A stretch of DNA of 64,000 nt, from assembly GCF_001715535.1 (NCBI RefSeq), contig NZ_CP017015.1, forward strand, positions 1,240,001 through 1,304,000. The letters run 5' to 3'. Within the stretch, counting starts at the first letter, position 1, and every line of letters starts with the position of its first letter. This DNA is from Spiroplasma helicoides. Its GTDB lineage: Bacteria > Bacillota_I > Bacilli_A > Mycoplasmatales > Mycoplasmataceae. Positions 1-10,342 of the stretch are shown piece by piece. The translations under genes were made by a program, and so were the position numbers. Under the pieces are notes generated by a model. The model had not been told where the DNA came from. It saw only the letters and a list, made by a program, of their open reading frames with translations, and searched no databases.

Positions 1-773
1 GCTAAAGCCATTACTGTTGAACATACAATAGCAGCACCAGACATATCAAACTTCATATTTTGTAGTTCTTGACTATTTTTTAAGTTGTAACCTCCAGAAT
101 CAAATGTGATACCTTTTCCAACAAGTGCTGTGCGTTTTGCATTTGATTCTCCAACATATTCAAGCACAACAATTCTTGGATCAACATAAGAACCTGCATT
201 AACTGCTAAGAATAGTCCCATTCCGTAATCTTGTGCTTCTTTTTTTCCATATACTTTTATATTTATATTTGGTATATCTTTTGCTTTATTAACTATTATG
301 TCTGCTACATCAACTGATGTTGCTAAGTTTGGTGGCATGTCTTGCAAGTCTCTTGCAAAATTTAGATACTCCATTTTAATGAGGCTATTTTCATACAACT
401 CATCATAATCACTTCCAAATAATAAATTATAAGATTCTTTTATACACTCTTTCTCTTTCAAATTATATGGCTGATGGTTTTCAAACATTAATGTTTCCAC
501 TATAGTTTGAAAAACTTCTTTTTTATTTTCAAATAAATTTACAAATGAGTCAATATCAATATTCAAATCATATTTATTTGTATTAACAAACTTAGATATG
601 ACTGATTTTAATTTATTTATTTTTATTTTTGAATCTAAGCAAAAATACAAGGTCTTATCTTCTGATATCAAAGTAGTTGTTTGATCTTCTTTAATAACCA
701 TTGGACCAACTTCTTGCTTTTTGCTAAAAGCTTTTAAAGTTAAGTCAAAAGATTTTGTATTTTTTGTAATCAT
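1..773 (-). CDS. pepA: Leucyl aminopeptidase (M17 family), C-terminus beyond window edge
   Basis: Cytosolic metallo-exopeptidase that removes N-terminal residues from peptides, supplying amino acids to an organism with little biosynthesis. About 257 residues are visible; the rest lies off the left edge. The segment GKGITFDSGGYNLK contains the Lys and Asp that bind the two metals in M17 enzymes, and the preceding DMPPNLATS resembles the family's N-P-x-N block. The start at 773 is chosen because AGGAG lies about nine bases upstream; an ATG at 780 is out of frame. The next gene upstream ends 43 bp away, so this gene may have its own promoter. The N-terminal 160 residues are poorly conserved, as is usual for the family. 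The family call is secure; exact substrate preference is not visible. Confidence 0.9.
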   Translation of the reverse strand, partial: MITKNTKSFDLTLKAFSKKQEVGPMVIKEDQTTTLISEDKTLYFCLDSKIKINKLKSVISKFVNTNKYDLNIDIDSFVNLFENKKEVFQTIVETLMFENHQPYNLKEKECIKESYNLLFGSDYDELYENSLIKMEYLNFARDLQDMPPNLATSVDVADIIVNKAKDIPNINIKVYGKKEAQDYGMGLFLAVNAGSYVDPRIVVLEYVGESNAKRTALVGKGITFDSGGYNLKNSQELQNMKFDMSGAAIVCSTVMAL

Positions 774-816
774 TTCTCATTTCTCCTACAATTCTTATAT
801 TATCACATAATTTTTA

Positions 817-1416
817 CTAATAAATTTGAAATTTGTTATTGCATAACTTGTTTTTGCATACACCGTATACAAATAATTTGAAGGTTTTAGAGTTTTTAAC
901 ATAACTCAAATATGTTCTTTTTACACCATGTCCATTGTCACATCTCATTTTCATGTTGGCTAATTTTGTGTTCAAATTTGTAAACTTAGACTTGAAGAGA
1001 TAAATATAATAGGTTTCTTTCTTTAAACGTTGGTTCTGCTCATTAATTTTAGCTAGTGTCACAAATCTAATGTTTTCAATATTATTTTCTTTACTTCTAA
1101 TTTTTCTAGATTGCTTATTTTTAGCTTTATAGTTATTGATGTGTGTTTTTCACCTTTTTTTAATATTAGTAGATTCTCCAATGTAACTAAATTTAAGATT
1201 ATCCTTATTGTCTAGTGAGAATATTAAATAAACACCTGAAACATTGTCCTCATAATTATTTAGGTTTGATACGTTAAAAATCTGATTATCATATCTTGTA
1301 ATAATATCATTAATTATACTATTGCAATATTGTTGACTTGTTGCTTTGTAAAGCTCTTCCTTTGAAGATTTTATTTTTTTAACTCATAAATATTTTTTAT
1401 AAAAATCATCCTGCAT
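817..1416 (-). CDS. GIY-YIG nuclease-like protein with Cys/His tail
   Basis: 199 residues with TGA read as Trp. A GIY-YIG core is visible at about residues 60-95: GVYLIF, then SYIGESTNIKKRWKTH, which supplies the two family strands and the Arg-containing helix. The C-terminal third carries CDNGH and later CKNKLC, a spacing suggestive of a small zinc-binding module. GIY-YIG proteins cut DNA in repair, homing or restriction; this one stands alone and has no UvrC, intron or methyltransferase partner, so its role is unknown. The start at 1416 is supported by AAGGTGG just upstream. The gene is monocistronic by its spacing. It could be a degenerate homing nuclease or a housekeeping branch; the domain call is moderately sure, the function open. 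Confidence 0.7.
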
Positions 1417-1674
1417 ACAAATCCACCTTAAAGATAATGGTTTAAAAGTTAATATATATATTTTAACAAATATTAATTTTAATAAAATAATAAAAAGAAT
1501 AGTAGTGTAAAATATATATATGATTTCAATTAGAGATCATATTAAAGTTGAAAATAAATCATACTTATATTATGTGTCGAGAGTTTATTGGAAAATAAAG
1601 TTTTTTTATTTCTTAATTTTTTTTTACTATAATTCAAGTTTATTATATTAGTATACAAAAAAGAGGGGTACAAT

Positions 1675-2604
1675 ATGGAAAATCCATTAGGAAATGTTAG
1701 CTGGGTTGTAGCTATTGTTTTAGCAGTATTCATGTGGGCATCATTATCAATGTTTCCCAATTATTATCGACACAAGAAAGTTTATTTAACTATAAGAATA
1801 GTTCTTATTATATTCTTGCTATTTACACAAATTGAAAGAACAGTTTATTTAGGGGGAGTACATCAAAAAGACTTTATTGATGCTGCCACAAATCCTAATA
1901 ATCCAAACTATGATGTTGTTCAAAGTGCAAAAAACTCAGGATTATATTTAAATAATGCTTATGAAGGTCAAGAATGATATCAAAATCCAGTTAATTACTT
2001 TTTATTATATTTCTGTTCAATAGCTGCTTGGGCAACATTAATTGTTCTAATTTTTCCAAGTAAAAAAGTTATGGAATGTTTTTTCCCATTTATGTTAATG
2101 GGACCAATTGTTACATTTATTTTTCCAACAGAAAAACCATTATTTTGATCTTGATCTAATGACCATTGAGACTTTATAAATTGATTTACATTCTTCTTCG
2201 GGCATGGGTGTACTTTATTTGGAACAATGTACATATATTTATATGGACATACAGGTTACAAATTTAACAAAAGTGCAGTTGTTAAGTCTATGGTTACAGG
2301 GGCAATTGTTGTTTTAGGAGTAGAAACTTGAAATAGATTCTTTGGAACTAAATTCATTACTGATGATGTTATTGGCGCTTTAGGTTTACAAAACTGATCA
2401 AGATTCTGAGTAATGTTCTTCTTGTTAACAGTTGGAATACTATATTTAAGTATTGGACTAAGTTTCGCATATTTCTTTAAACCAATCTATGAAAAAGGAA
2501 ATGAAGAAAAACTTCATGATACTTGATGAGAAAGATTTGTTGAGTTTACAAAACTAAAATACAACCAAAGAAAAGAAAAGCTATCAAAAATAAAACAAAA
2601 ATAA
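1675..2604 (+). CDS. YwaF/TMEM164-like integral membrane protein
   Basis: 309 residues, very hydrophobic, with about seven membrane segments and several in-frame TGA Trp codons. A central block HGCTLFGTMYIYLYGH resembles the His-rich segment of the YwaF (TIGR02206) family of bacterial membrane proteins, whose biochemical role is not established. The N-terminus starts in a membrane helix without a signal peptide; the C-terminus is a short Lys-rich cytoplasmic tail. The start is fixed by GAGGGG eight bases upstream. It is a single-gene unit facing tuf, and shares with it a two-way terminator immediately after the stop codon. The family assignment rests on architecture and one motif only, so treat it as tentative. 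Confidence 0.5.
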
Positions 2605-2632
2605 AAAAAATTCCATTTAGGAATTTTTTTTA
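2603..2632. terminator. Bidirectional terminator between convergent genes
   Basis: AATTCC and GGAATT arms flank a short loop, with an A run on one side and a T run on the other. It can end transcription of the YwaF-like gene (+) and of tuf (-). Confidence 0.75.
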
Positions 2633-2643
2633 TTATATTTTGA

Positions 2644-3831
2644 TTATTTGATGATTGAAACAACTGTTCCGGCACCTATAGTTCTTCCACCTTCACGGAT
2701 TGAGAATTTTGTTCCTTGTTCAACAGCAATTGGTTTAATTAATTCAACTATTAATTCAACGTTATCCCCAGGCATAACCATATCTACACCTTCTGGCAAT
2801 TTTACTTCTCCTGTAACATCTGTTGTACGGAAGTAGAATTGAGGACGGTATTTGTTAAAGAATGGTTTGTGACGTCCACCTTCTTCTTGTGTTAAAGCAT
2901 AAACTGATGCATTTAATTGAGTATGAGGTTTAATTGAACCTGGTTTTGCAAGAACTTGCCCACGTTCAATATCTTCTCTGTTAACCCCTCTTAATAATGC
3001 TCCAACGTTATCTCCAGCTTCAGCAAAGTCTAGTAATTTTCTAAACATTTCTAATCCTGTAACAACAACTTTTTTACTTTCTTCTACTAATCCAACGATT
3101 TCAACTTCTTCGTTAACTTTAACTACTCCTCTTTCAACTCTACCTGTAGCAACTGTTCCACGTCCTGTGATTGTGAATACGTCTTCTACTGGCATTAAGA
3201 AAGTTTTGTCTTTATCACGAGCAGGTGTTGGAATGTATGCATCAACAGCATCCATTAACTCTTCTACTTTAGAAACTCATTTTGCGTCACCTTCAAGTGC
3301 TTTAAGAGCTGAACCTTTAATAACAGGTGCTCCATCTCCATCAAATTCGTAGCTTGATAATAAATCTCTAACTTCCATTTCAACAAGATCGATTAGTTCT
3401 TCGTCGTCAACCATATCACATTTATTTAAAAATACAACAATAGCAGGTACTCCAACTTGTCTTGATAATAAAATGTGTTCTCTAGTTTGAGGCATTGGTC
3501 CATCTGTTGCAGCAACAACTAAGATTGCTCCATCCATTTGTGCAGCTCCTGTAATCATGTTTTTAACATAATCGGCATGCCCAGGACAATCCACGTGTGC
3601 GTAGTGTCTTTTGTCTGTTTTATATTCAACGTGAGTTGTGTTAATTGTAATTCCACGTTCTCTTTCTTCTGGAGCATTATCAATGTTTGCGTAATCTTTA
3701 AATTCTGCTCCCCCTTTGTCAGCTAATACTTTAGTAATAGCAGCTGTTAATGTAGTTTTACCGTGGTCAACGTGTCCGATTGTTCCAATGTTAACGTGAG
3801 GTAAACTACGGTCAAATGATTCTTTTGCCAT
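2644..3831 (-). CDS. tuf: Translation elongation factor Tu
   Basis: GTPase that delivers aminoacyl-tRNA to the ribosomal A site. 395 residues, the usual family length. G1 is [10 protein letters not shown]3 is DCPGHADY, G4 is NKCDM, and the C-terminal beta-barrel ends in VVSIIK. One in-frame TGA encodes a conserved Trp. ATG at 3831 is the start: it gives MAKESFDR and has AAAGGAA nine bases upstream, whereas a TTG at 3840 would swallow that site. It follows fusA by 107 bp without a clear terminator, so it can be read from the str operon, though its own promoter in the gap is possible. Confidence 0.98.
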
Positions 3832-3929
3832 TTTGTTCAATTCCTTTCATAAAATTTTTAATGTTTACGACAAATTGTCATAATAATTTTAATTAATTTT
3901 TTCTAAAATACAATAGTTTTTACATAGTT

Positions 3930-3947
3930 GGTAAATAATTATTTACC
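3930..3947. repeat. Perfect 18-bp palindrome across the fusA stop codon
   Basis: GGTAAATAA is followed directly by its complement TTATTTACC, with the fusA TAA at its centre. In RNA it could form a 7-bp stem with a 4-base loop. No U run follows, so it is not a normal terminator; it may protect the 3' end of the fusA message or be fortuitous. Confidence 0.5.
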
Positions 3948-6008
3948 TGCTTTTTTAATAATTTCTTCTGCTATGCTTTTTGGTGCTTCGTTATAGTGAC
4001 TAAATATCATAGTATAATTTCCACGCCCTTGAGTAAATGATCTCAATTCTGTTGCATAACCAAACATTTCTGCTAAAGGTACTTTTGCTTTAACAGTTTG
4101 TGCATTTCCTCTTTGTTCTGAACCTTCGATTAATCCACGTTTTGATGATATGTTACCCATAACATCTCCATAGTATTCATCTGGTACAGTTACTTCAACT
4201 GACATAATTGGTTCTAATAGAACTGGGTTTGTTTTTTTAGCAGCTTCTTTTAAAGCAAGTGATGCTGCAATTTTATATGCCATCTCGTTTGAGTCGACAT
4301 CATGGTATGAACCATCAACGATTGTTGCTTTAACATCAATCATTGGGAAACCAGCAATAACTCCGTTTTCAAGAGCGTTTTGTAATCCAACTCTTGCAGC
4401 GTTGATGTATTCTTTTGAGATTTTACCCCCAACGATTTTATCAACTCATTCAAATCCTTTATCGTGGTTTGGTTCAAATTCAATCACAACGTGTCCATAT
4501 TGTCCACGTCCTCCTGATTGTTTAACATATTTTCCTTCAGCTTTTGCAGCTTGACGGATAGTTTCACGATATGAAACTTGTGGTGCCCCAACATTTGTAT
4601 CAACTTTAAACTCACGACGTAGACGGTCAACAATAATGTCAAGGTGTAATTCACCCATACCAGCAATAATTGTTTGTCCAGTTTCTTCATCAGTATAAGT
4701 TCTAAATGTTGGATCTTCTTCTGATAATTTGTTCAATGATAATCCTAGTTTTTCTTGGTCAGCTTTAGTTTTTGGTTCTAATGCTAAGTGAATAACTGGT
4801 TCAGGGAATACCATTGATTCTAGAATAATTGGGTTTTTTTCATCTGAAAGTGTATCTCCAGTTGTTGTATCTTTAAGACCAACAGCTGCAGCAATATCTC
4901 CAGCATAAACTTCTTCAATTTCTTCACGATTGTTGGCATGCATTTTTAGTAAACGTCCAACTCTTTCTTTTTTATCTTTTGTAGCATTTAAAACATAGCT
5001 ACCTTTATTTAAAACCCCTGAGTAAACTCTGAAGAATGTTAACTTACCAACGAATGGGTCAGTCATAATTTTAAATGCTAATGCTGAAAAAGGTTCATCA
5101 TCTGATGAGTGTCTTTCTGATTCTTCACCATTCAATAATGTACCTTTAATTGAAGGAACATCTAATGGAGATGGTAAATAATCAATAACTGCATCTAACA
5201 ATAATTTTACACCTTTGTTTTTAAAGGCACTTCCAGCAAGAACTGGGAAGAACTCAGCTGATATAACACCTTTACGAATTGCAGATTTTAATTCTGGTAT
5301 AGTAATTTCTCCACCATCTAAGAATTTCATCATCAATTCTTCATCATATTCAACTGCTGCTTCTATTAATTCAGCTCTTAATTGTTGAGCTGTTTCTAAT
5401 AAATCTGCAGGAATTTCTGTTTCTTTTGCTATTTCTTCAGCAGCTCCATCATAGTGTCATGCTTTCATTTCCACTAAGTCAATGATTCCACTAAATTGAT
5501 CTTCAGCTCCTATTGGTAATTGAATGGGTGAAGCTTTTGCTCCTAATCTTTCTCCAATAGTTTTAACTGAATATAAAAAGTCAGCTCCTGTTTTGTCCAT
5601 TTTGTTAACAAAAACAATTCTTGGAACTCTATATGTTGTTGCTTGTCTTCAAACAGTTTCAGTTTGAGGTTCAACCCCACTTTGACCGTCAAGAACTGCA
5701 ACAGCTCCATCTAATACCCTTAATGATCTTTCAACTTCAACTGTGAAGTCAACGTGACCAGGAGTATCAATGATATTAAAACGGTGGTCTGCTCAAAATG
5801 CAGTAGTTGCAGCAGAAGTAATAGTAATACCACGTTCTTGTTCTTGAGCCATTCAGTCCATTTGTGATTCTCCTTCGTGAGTTTCACCAATTTTATGAAT
5901 TTTTCCTGTGTGAAATAAAATACGTTCTGTTGTTGTAGTTTTACCTGCATCAATATGAGCCATGATACCAAAGTTACGAGTCTTATCTAATGTAAATTCT
6001 CTTGGCAT
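3939..6008 (-). CDS. fusA: Translation elongation factor G
   Basis: GTPase that drives translocation of the ribosome along mRNA, and with RRF splits ribosomes. 689 residues, family length. The N-terminal G domain shows [15 protein letters not shown] (G1), DTPGHVDF (G3) and NKMDK (G4); domain IV near the C-terminus carries the conserved glycine-rich loop GGRGQYGHV. Five Trp positions are TGA. The start at 6008 gives the usual MPREF. It lies third in rpsL-rpsG-fusA-tuf, the standard str operon order, 25 bp after rpsG. An 18-bp palindrome spans the stop codon. Confidence 0.98.
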
Positions 6009-6033
6009 TTTTTTGTCTCCTTATATTTTGCTT

Positions 6034-6501
<468 letters not shown>

Positions 6502-6563
6502 GCTTTATCTCCTTTCGTATTTTTGTAAGTTGTTATTTATAATTTTTGTTTATACACTCAATG

Positions 6564-6983
6564 TTATTTTTTTTCTTTTGGACGTTTTGTTCCGTATAAT
6601 GAACGACTTTGCATTCTACCATTAACTCCAGTAGTATCAAGTGTTCCACGAATGATGTGGTAACGTACCCCAGGTAAGTCTTTTACCCTACCACCACGAA
6701 TAAGCACAACGCTGTGTTCTTGTAAGTTGTGACCTTCTCCTGGTATATAAGCAGTAACTTCCATACCATTTGTTAATCTAACCCTTGCATACTTACGTAA
6801 AGCAGAGTTAGGTTTTTTAGGTGTCATAGTCGCAACCCTTGTACAAACTCCTCTTTTTTGAGGTGAAGAGATTTTAGTCACTTTTTTAAGTAAAGTGTTA
6901 ACACCTCTATTTAAAGCTGGCGCCTTAGTTTTTCAAGTTTTTGCTTTTCTTGGCTTTCTAACTAATTGGTTTATTGTTGCCAT
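6564..6983 (-). CDS. rpsL: 30S ribosomal protein S12
   Basis: 139 residues, the usual length; sits at the decoding centre and is the classical site of streptomycin resistance. The start at 6983 gives [13 protein letters not shown] and has AAAGGAGGAACC just upstream. The conserved loop around [13 protein letters not shown] is intact, including the Lys at the canonical streptomycin position, and GVRYHIIRG is present. It is the first gene of the str operon, with a presumptive promoter about 60 bp upstream and a terminator of the neighbouring ABC operon beyond that. Confidence 0.98.
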
Positions 6984-7039
6984 GTATTGGTTCCTCCTTT
7001 TCCACTATACCGAGTGTATTGTTTACACACACAAAATAT

Positions 7040-7045
7040 ATTATA
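7040..7045 (-). promoter_or_regulatory. Probable -10 box of the str operon promoter
   Basis: Minus-strand TATAAT about 57 bases upstream of the rpsL start; no good -35 hexamer is visible. The resulting leader would contain a small inverted repeat, GTGTA-N5-TACAC, at about 7014-7028, a possible regulatory hairpin. Confidence 0.4.
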
Positions 7046-7078
7046 TATTAAATTAATGGGTATTTATAAAAAATAAAA

Positions 7079-7103
7079 AAATCACACAAATTTTGTGTGA
7101 TTT
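7079..7103 (-). terminator. Terminator of the ABC exporter operon
   Basis: AAATCACACAAA and its complement form a 12-bp stem, followed on the minus strand by a long T-rich run. It lies 27 bp past the stop of the ATPase gene. Confidence 0.85.
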
Positions 7104-7129
7104 CAGCTAAATTTAATTTAAATGTTATT

Positions 7130-7828
7130 CTAACTAATATTTCCTTTGTAAAATTCTTCCATTAAATTTCTTACACTTCCATAAGAATTTTGAACTTGTT
7201 TAACTGGTTGATCTAGAATAATATGGTTTTTATCCACTAATATCAACCTATCACATAATTTTTCGACTTCTTCAGGATGGTGTGAAACTATCAATAAAGT
7301 TTTGTTATTTTTTATTTGATTTTTGAAAAAATTAATTATTTTAAATTGTAGTTCTAAATCTAGACCAGTTGTTAGTTCATCTAAAATGATGATTTTTGGA
7401 TTATTAACAACTGATAATAAGGCATTAAATCTTTGTTTTTGACCTCCACTTAATTTATTTAGCGGTGTTTTTAAAAAGTTTTTTATATCGAATGTTTCAT
7501 CCAATTTATCAAAATGATCTTTTGTAAATTTTGGGAAAACACTATAATAAAAACTTAAAATGTCATTTGCACACAACCCAGTAGGTCAATTACCTTCTTG
7601 AAATTGAATCCCAATTTCTTGTTTTTGATTTTCTTCAATATTTATTATGACTTCGCCTTTTGTAGGATTTGTAAATTTAGCTATGATTTCAACTAGGGTA
7701 GTTTTTCCTGCACCATTTTTACCTAAAAATGCAACAGCCTCACCTTCGTTTATGCTTAGAGATATATCTTCTAAAACTAATTTATTTTTGTATTTTTTTT
7801 CTATGTTCTTTAATTCAATTAAACTCAT
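7130..7828 (-). CDS. ABC-2 exporter, ATP-binding protein
   Basis: 232 residues, one ABC nucleotide-binding domain. Walker A is LGKNGAGKTTL near residue 35, the signature is LSGGQKQR, Walker B is IIILDELTTG, and the His switch is IVSHHPEEV. One TGA Trp joins the two halves just after the Q-loop. AGGAG precedes the ATG at 7828. It follows the permease gene by 17 bp, so the two form one exporter in which this subunit powers transport from the cytoplasmic face. The fusion-free ATPase plus ABC-2 permease pattern is typical of drug, peptide or lipid efflux; the substrate cannot be read from the sequence. The operon ends at a strong terminator. Confidence 0.9.
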
Positions 7829-7845
7829 AACTTCGTTCTCCTATA

Positions 7846-8721
7846 CTATCTACTTTTATGTCATCTAAACATAAAAATACCCAATGTAAATAGTGTTGAG
7901 ATTATCAAGATTGAACCCAATACAGGTTGTCAAGTTTGTGTAAAATCTTTAAACAATGGGGTTTCCCTTTCATCTCATCTACCTATATTAAATCCCGCTG
8001 TATCTCATGAACCTTTTTGGTACTGAGAAAATAACAAAATAGCTACAGGATATTTTAATGGAACAAAATATGTGAATATTCTTAGTCCTTCAGTACCTTC
8101 ATAAAGTCTAGGATCTAACATTATTCCTGAAAAAAACATACATATAAAATAAATAATTAACGATACACCTTGGCTTAATCCTTCGTCGTTCATTAAGCCT
8201 CCTAACAAAATACCTATACTTATTGCAACTAAGATTAACATACATACTGCTAAAAAGAAGTAACCTCAGTTCATTTCTTTATAAAGAATCTTAGCATGTT
8301 CACTATCGAGACTGAAACCTACAATCAATTCTACAATTACCCCTGTTCAAGTAACCATAAAATAAAATAAAGCAATAGTAGTAATAAACAAGGGCTTATT
8401 AATACCTGTAGTTTCAACTCTTTTTAAAAATATAGAGTTTTTTCATTCGACTATTGTTGATGATAATGATACTATGACTCATAATGATGGTAGTGCAAAG
8501 TAGCCTAATAAAGCACTTGCTGGATTACCTTTGTTAAAAGTATCTTTAAATAATAAATACAACATTACTGTAAAAAATATAGGAACTACATATGTAAACA
8601 ATGGTCCTCTTACATTTTTAAAATAGGACTTTTGAATTAACATATATAATTTACCAAAAACTGCTAAAAAGTTATTTTTTTTAATAAATAACTCATTTTC
8701 TAATTTTTCTTTATTCTTCAT
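7846..8721 (-). CDS. ABC-2 type permease
   Basis: 291 residues. A short charged N-terminus (MKNKEKLENELF) precedes six predicted membrane segments, in the arrangement of ABC-2 permeases such as NatB/DrrB: helix 1 near residue 45, then a pair, then the conserved region FICMFFSGIMLDPRLYEG before the last helix. Several Trp are TGA, and translation continues to TAG at 7846, well past the first TGA. GGAG lies upstream of the ATG at 8721. It is flanked by the ATPase gene downstream and a small membrane protein gene 30 bp upstream, all apparently cotranscribed. The substrate is unknown. Confidence 0.8.
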
Positions 8722-8751
8722 ATATAAAACTCCTTCTAAATATTTATATTT

Positions 8752-9423
8752 TTATGAAAGTTTTATTGAAGGGGGCCTCCTAAAAAATTTATTTAAAAGA
8801 AAAACCTCAAAAATTTTAGCCTTAATATTAAGAATGAATATATGCTGCCGTTTTTGAAGAAACAATAAAGTTTTTAGTCAAATTAAAGCTTGCACTAAAA
8901 CATTTGTTAATTTTATTAAAATGAATGCTATATCTTTTAAAAAACTATATAGTTTTTTCAAATAATTGTATTTAATAATTGTATGTATAAATTTAATTAT
9001 AAAATATGTATTAATTAATAAAATCGCAAAAGTAAGAAATGACAGCAAAAAAAGTAATATCATCACTGACTCTAGTGCATCAAAATTATCTTGAATAGAA
9101 ATTTTTAAAACTATTCTTATAAAACTAGCTATTGCTAGTGGTACATATATATTTATAAGATTTAACATGGAAAACATAATGGTTTTTGAAATATTTCTAA
9201 AATTATTATTTTCTTTTATATTTTTTATGTGATTTAAATATTGTTCGAGTAACTCAAAAAATACTGCAAAGATGAAAATTAAAAAAATTACTCCTAGTAT
9301 TAAAAAACTGTTTAATCTGTTTTCCATATCTACCAGAGAGTTATTTATATTGAAGTTGTAAAAAATAGAAACCACTAAATATGCAAATAATGCAAATAGA
9401 GTATTTATCACTTTACTTTTCAT
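8752..9423 (-). CDS. Four-helix membrane protein leading an ABC exporter operon
   Basis: 223 residues, not recognised. There are four long hydrophobic segments (about residues 5-25, 35-60, 85-110, 125-155), then an amphipathic Leu/Lys-rich tail. A TGA at 8878 is read as Trp and adds about 40 residues, including a basic PPRR-like end with an AGG-AGG pair and one CGG codon, a rare codon in this group; the tail could therefore be less certain than the rest. It lies 30 bp upstream of the ABC-2 permease. A protein of similar size and layout (52663-53274) leads the other ABC exporter operon in this window, suggesting a functional link such as an accessory or immunity subunit; that is inference. Confidence 0.6.
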
Positions 9424-9464
9424 AAACTAACTTCCTTATTTTTTTATAATAACACAAAATAAAA

Positions 9465-9496
9465 ATGAACACTATAATTTACATTATAATGTTCAT
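9465..9496 (-). terminator. Terminator after the 252-residue hypothetical gene
   Basis: ATGAACA and TGTTCAT arms, extended by TATAAT/ATTATA with one mismatch, are followed on the minus strand by TTTTTATTTT. It lies immediately past the stop codon at 9503. Confidence 0.75.
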
Positions 9497-9502
9497 TAAC
9501 TT

Positions 9503-10261
9503 TTAATATATATTGATTGGAGGAATAATCCTGTTATAAATCTCTTTTGCCATCATCCCTTCTTGTAATGGATAAGTTAGTGCTAATCTCAAGAAGAAGT
9601 TAAATAAATAAAATGCATTCATATACTCAACAAGCAAACTAACTCTTTGATTTGTTCATGATTCTGGATTTTCTTTTCCCAATATTTCATAGCAATTTAA
9701 ATATGAATCACAATAGTCAATGATATTTTGAATCAAATTAGTAAATGCTTTTTGAGCTTCAGATTGGTTAACTGTTTTTAAATGATTATTTATATTTTTG
9801 TATATTTCAACACTTTGATCTTCTTTTTTTAGTTTTTCATATAGTTCTGTTAACTCATTTGATTTAACACTTAGAGCCTGAACTGCTGTAGTAATTAAAA
9901 TATCCAAACCACTCATGCCTATTATAGAGTCTGATGGTAACTCTTCTTTCTGAAGGTTTTTTTCAACTGAAAGAATAACTACCATAGCGTTTTGTAAAAC
10001 ACAAATTATATGACGTATTATGATTTTTTTATCTTCATCTTCATTTATTGGTTTTCATTGCTTAAAAGTTTCATCAAAAGTTTTTCCTAATTTTTCAATG
10101 TCATCTCTTGTTTTAATTTCATTAACTTCATTGAATAAAGCTTGCATTTTTTCAGGTGGTATTAAATCATTGTTAATATTAGATTTAATATTCAAATAAA
10201 AATCATTTACTACATTTATAATTATTTCTTCATATTTTATTGGTTGAATTTGCTTCTGCAT
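9503..10261 (-). CDS. Hypothetical helical cytoplasmic protein
   Basis: 252 residues, no recognised domain. It has no signal peptide or clear membrane segment; the composition is Asn/Ile/Leu/Glu-rich and mostly helical, with a moderately hydrophobic stretch near SIIGMSGLDILITTAVQALS. Two internal TGA codons are Trp; the protein ends IPPINIY at TAA. It is divergent from the 10343 gene across an 81-bp AT-rich promoter region and is followed by a terminator, so it is a one-gene unit. I cannot assign a function. Confidence 0.75.
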
Positions 10262-10309
10262 AAAAATCTCTCTTTTCTACTCTTTTTAATAATACCTTAA
10301 TTTTAATAT

Positions 10310-10315
10310 TATAAT
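10310..10315 (+). promoter_or_regulatory. -10 box for the 10343 gene
   Basis: TATAAT 27 bases before the ribosome binding site AAGGGG; the -35 region is only T-rich. It lies in the divergent intergenic region shared with the 10261 gene. Confidence 0.45.
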
Positions 10316-10342
10316 AAATATATATAAAAGGGGTTGTAAATA

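Noticed and set aside
1440-1674. Small genes between the GIY-YIG and YwaF-like genes
   Set aside because: Only a short reverse frame with unlikely composition and no ribosome binding site; treated as intergenic.
2644-3840. Apparent split of tuf, fusA, nrdE, mnmG and many others into fragments
   Set aside because: Every break is TGA, read as Trp in genetic code 4, and the frames and conserved motifs continue across. They are single intact genes.
3832-3840. TTG start for tuf
   Set aside because: It would overlap the ribosome binding site AAAGGAA; the ATG at 3831 is the conserved start.
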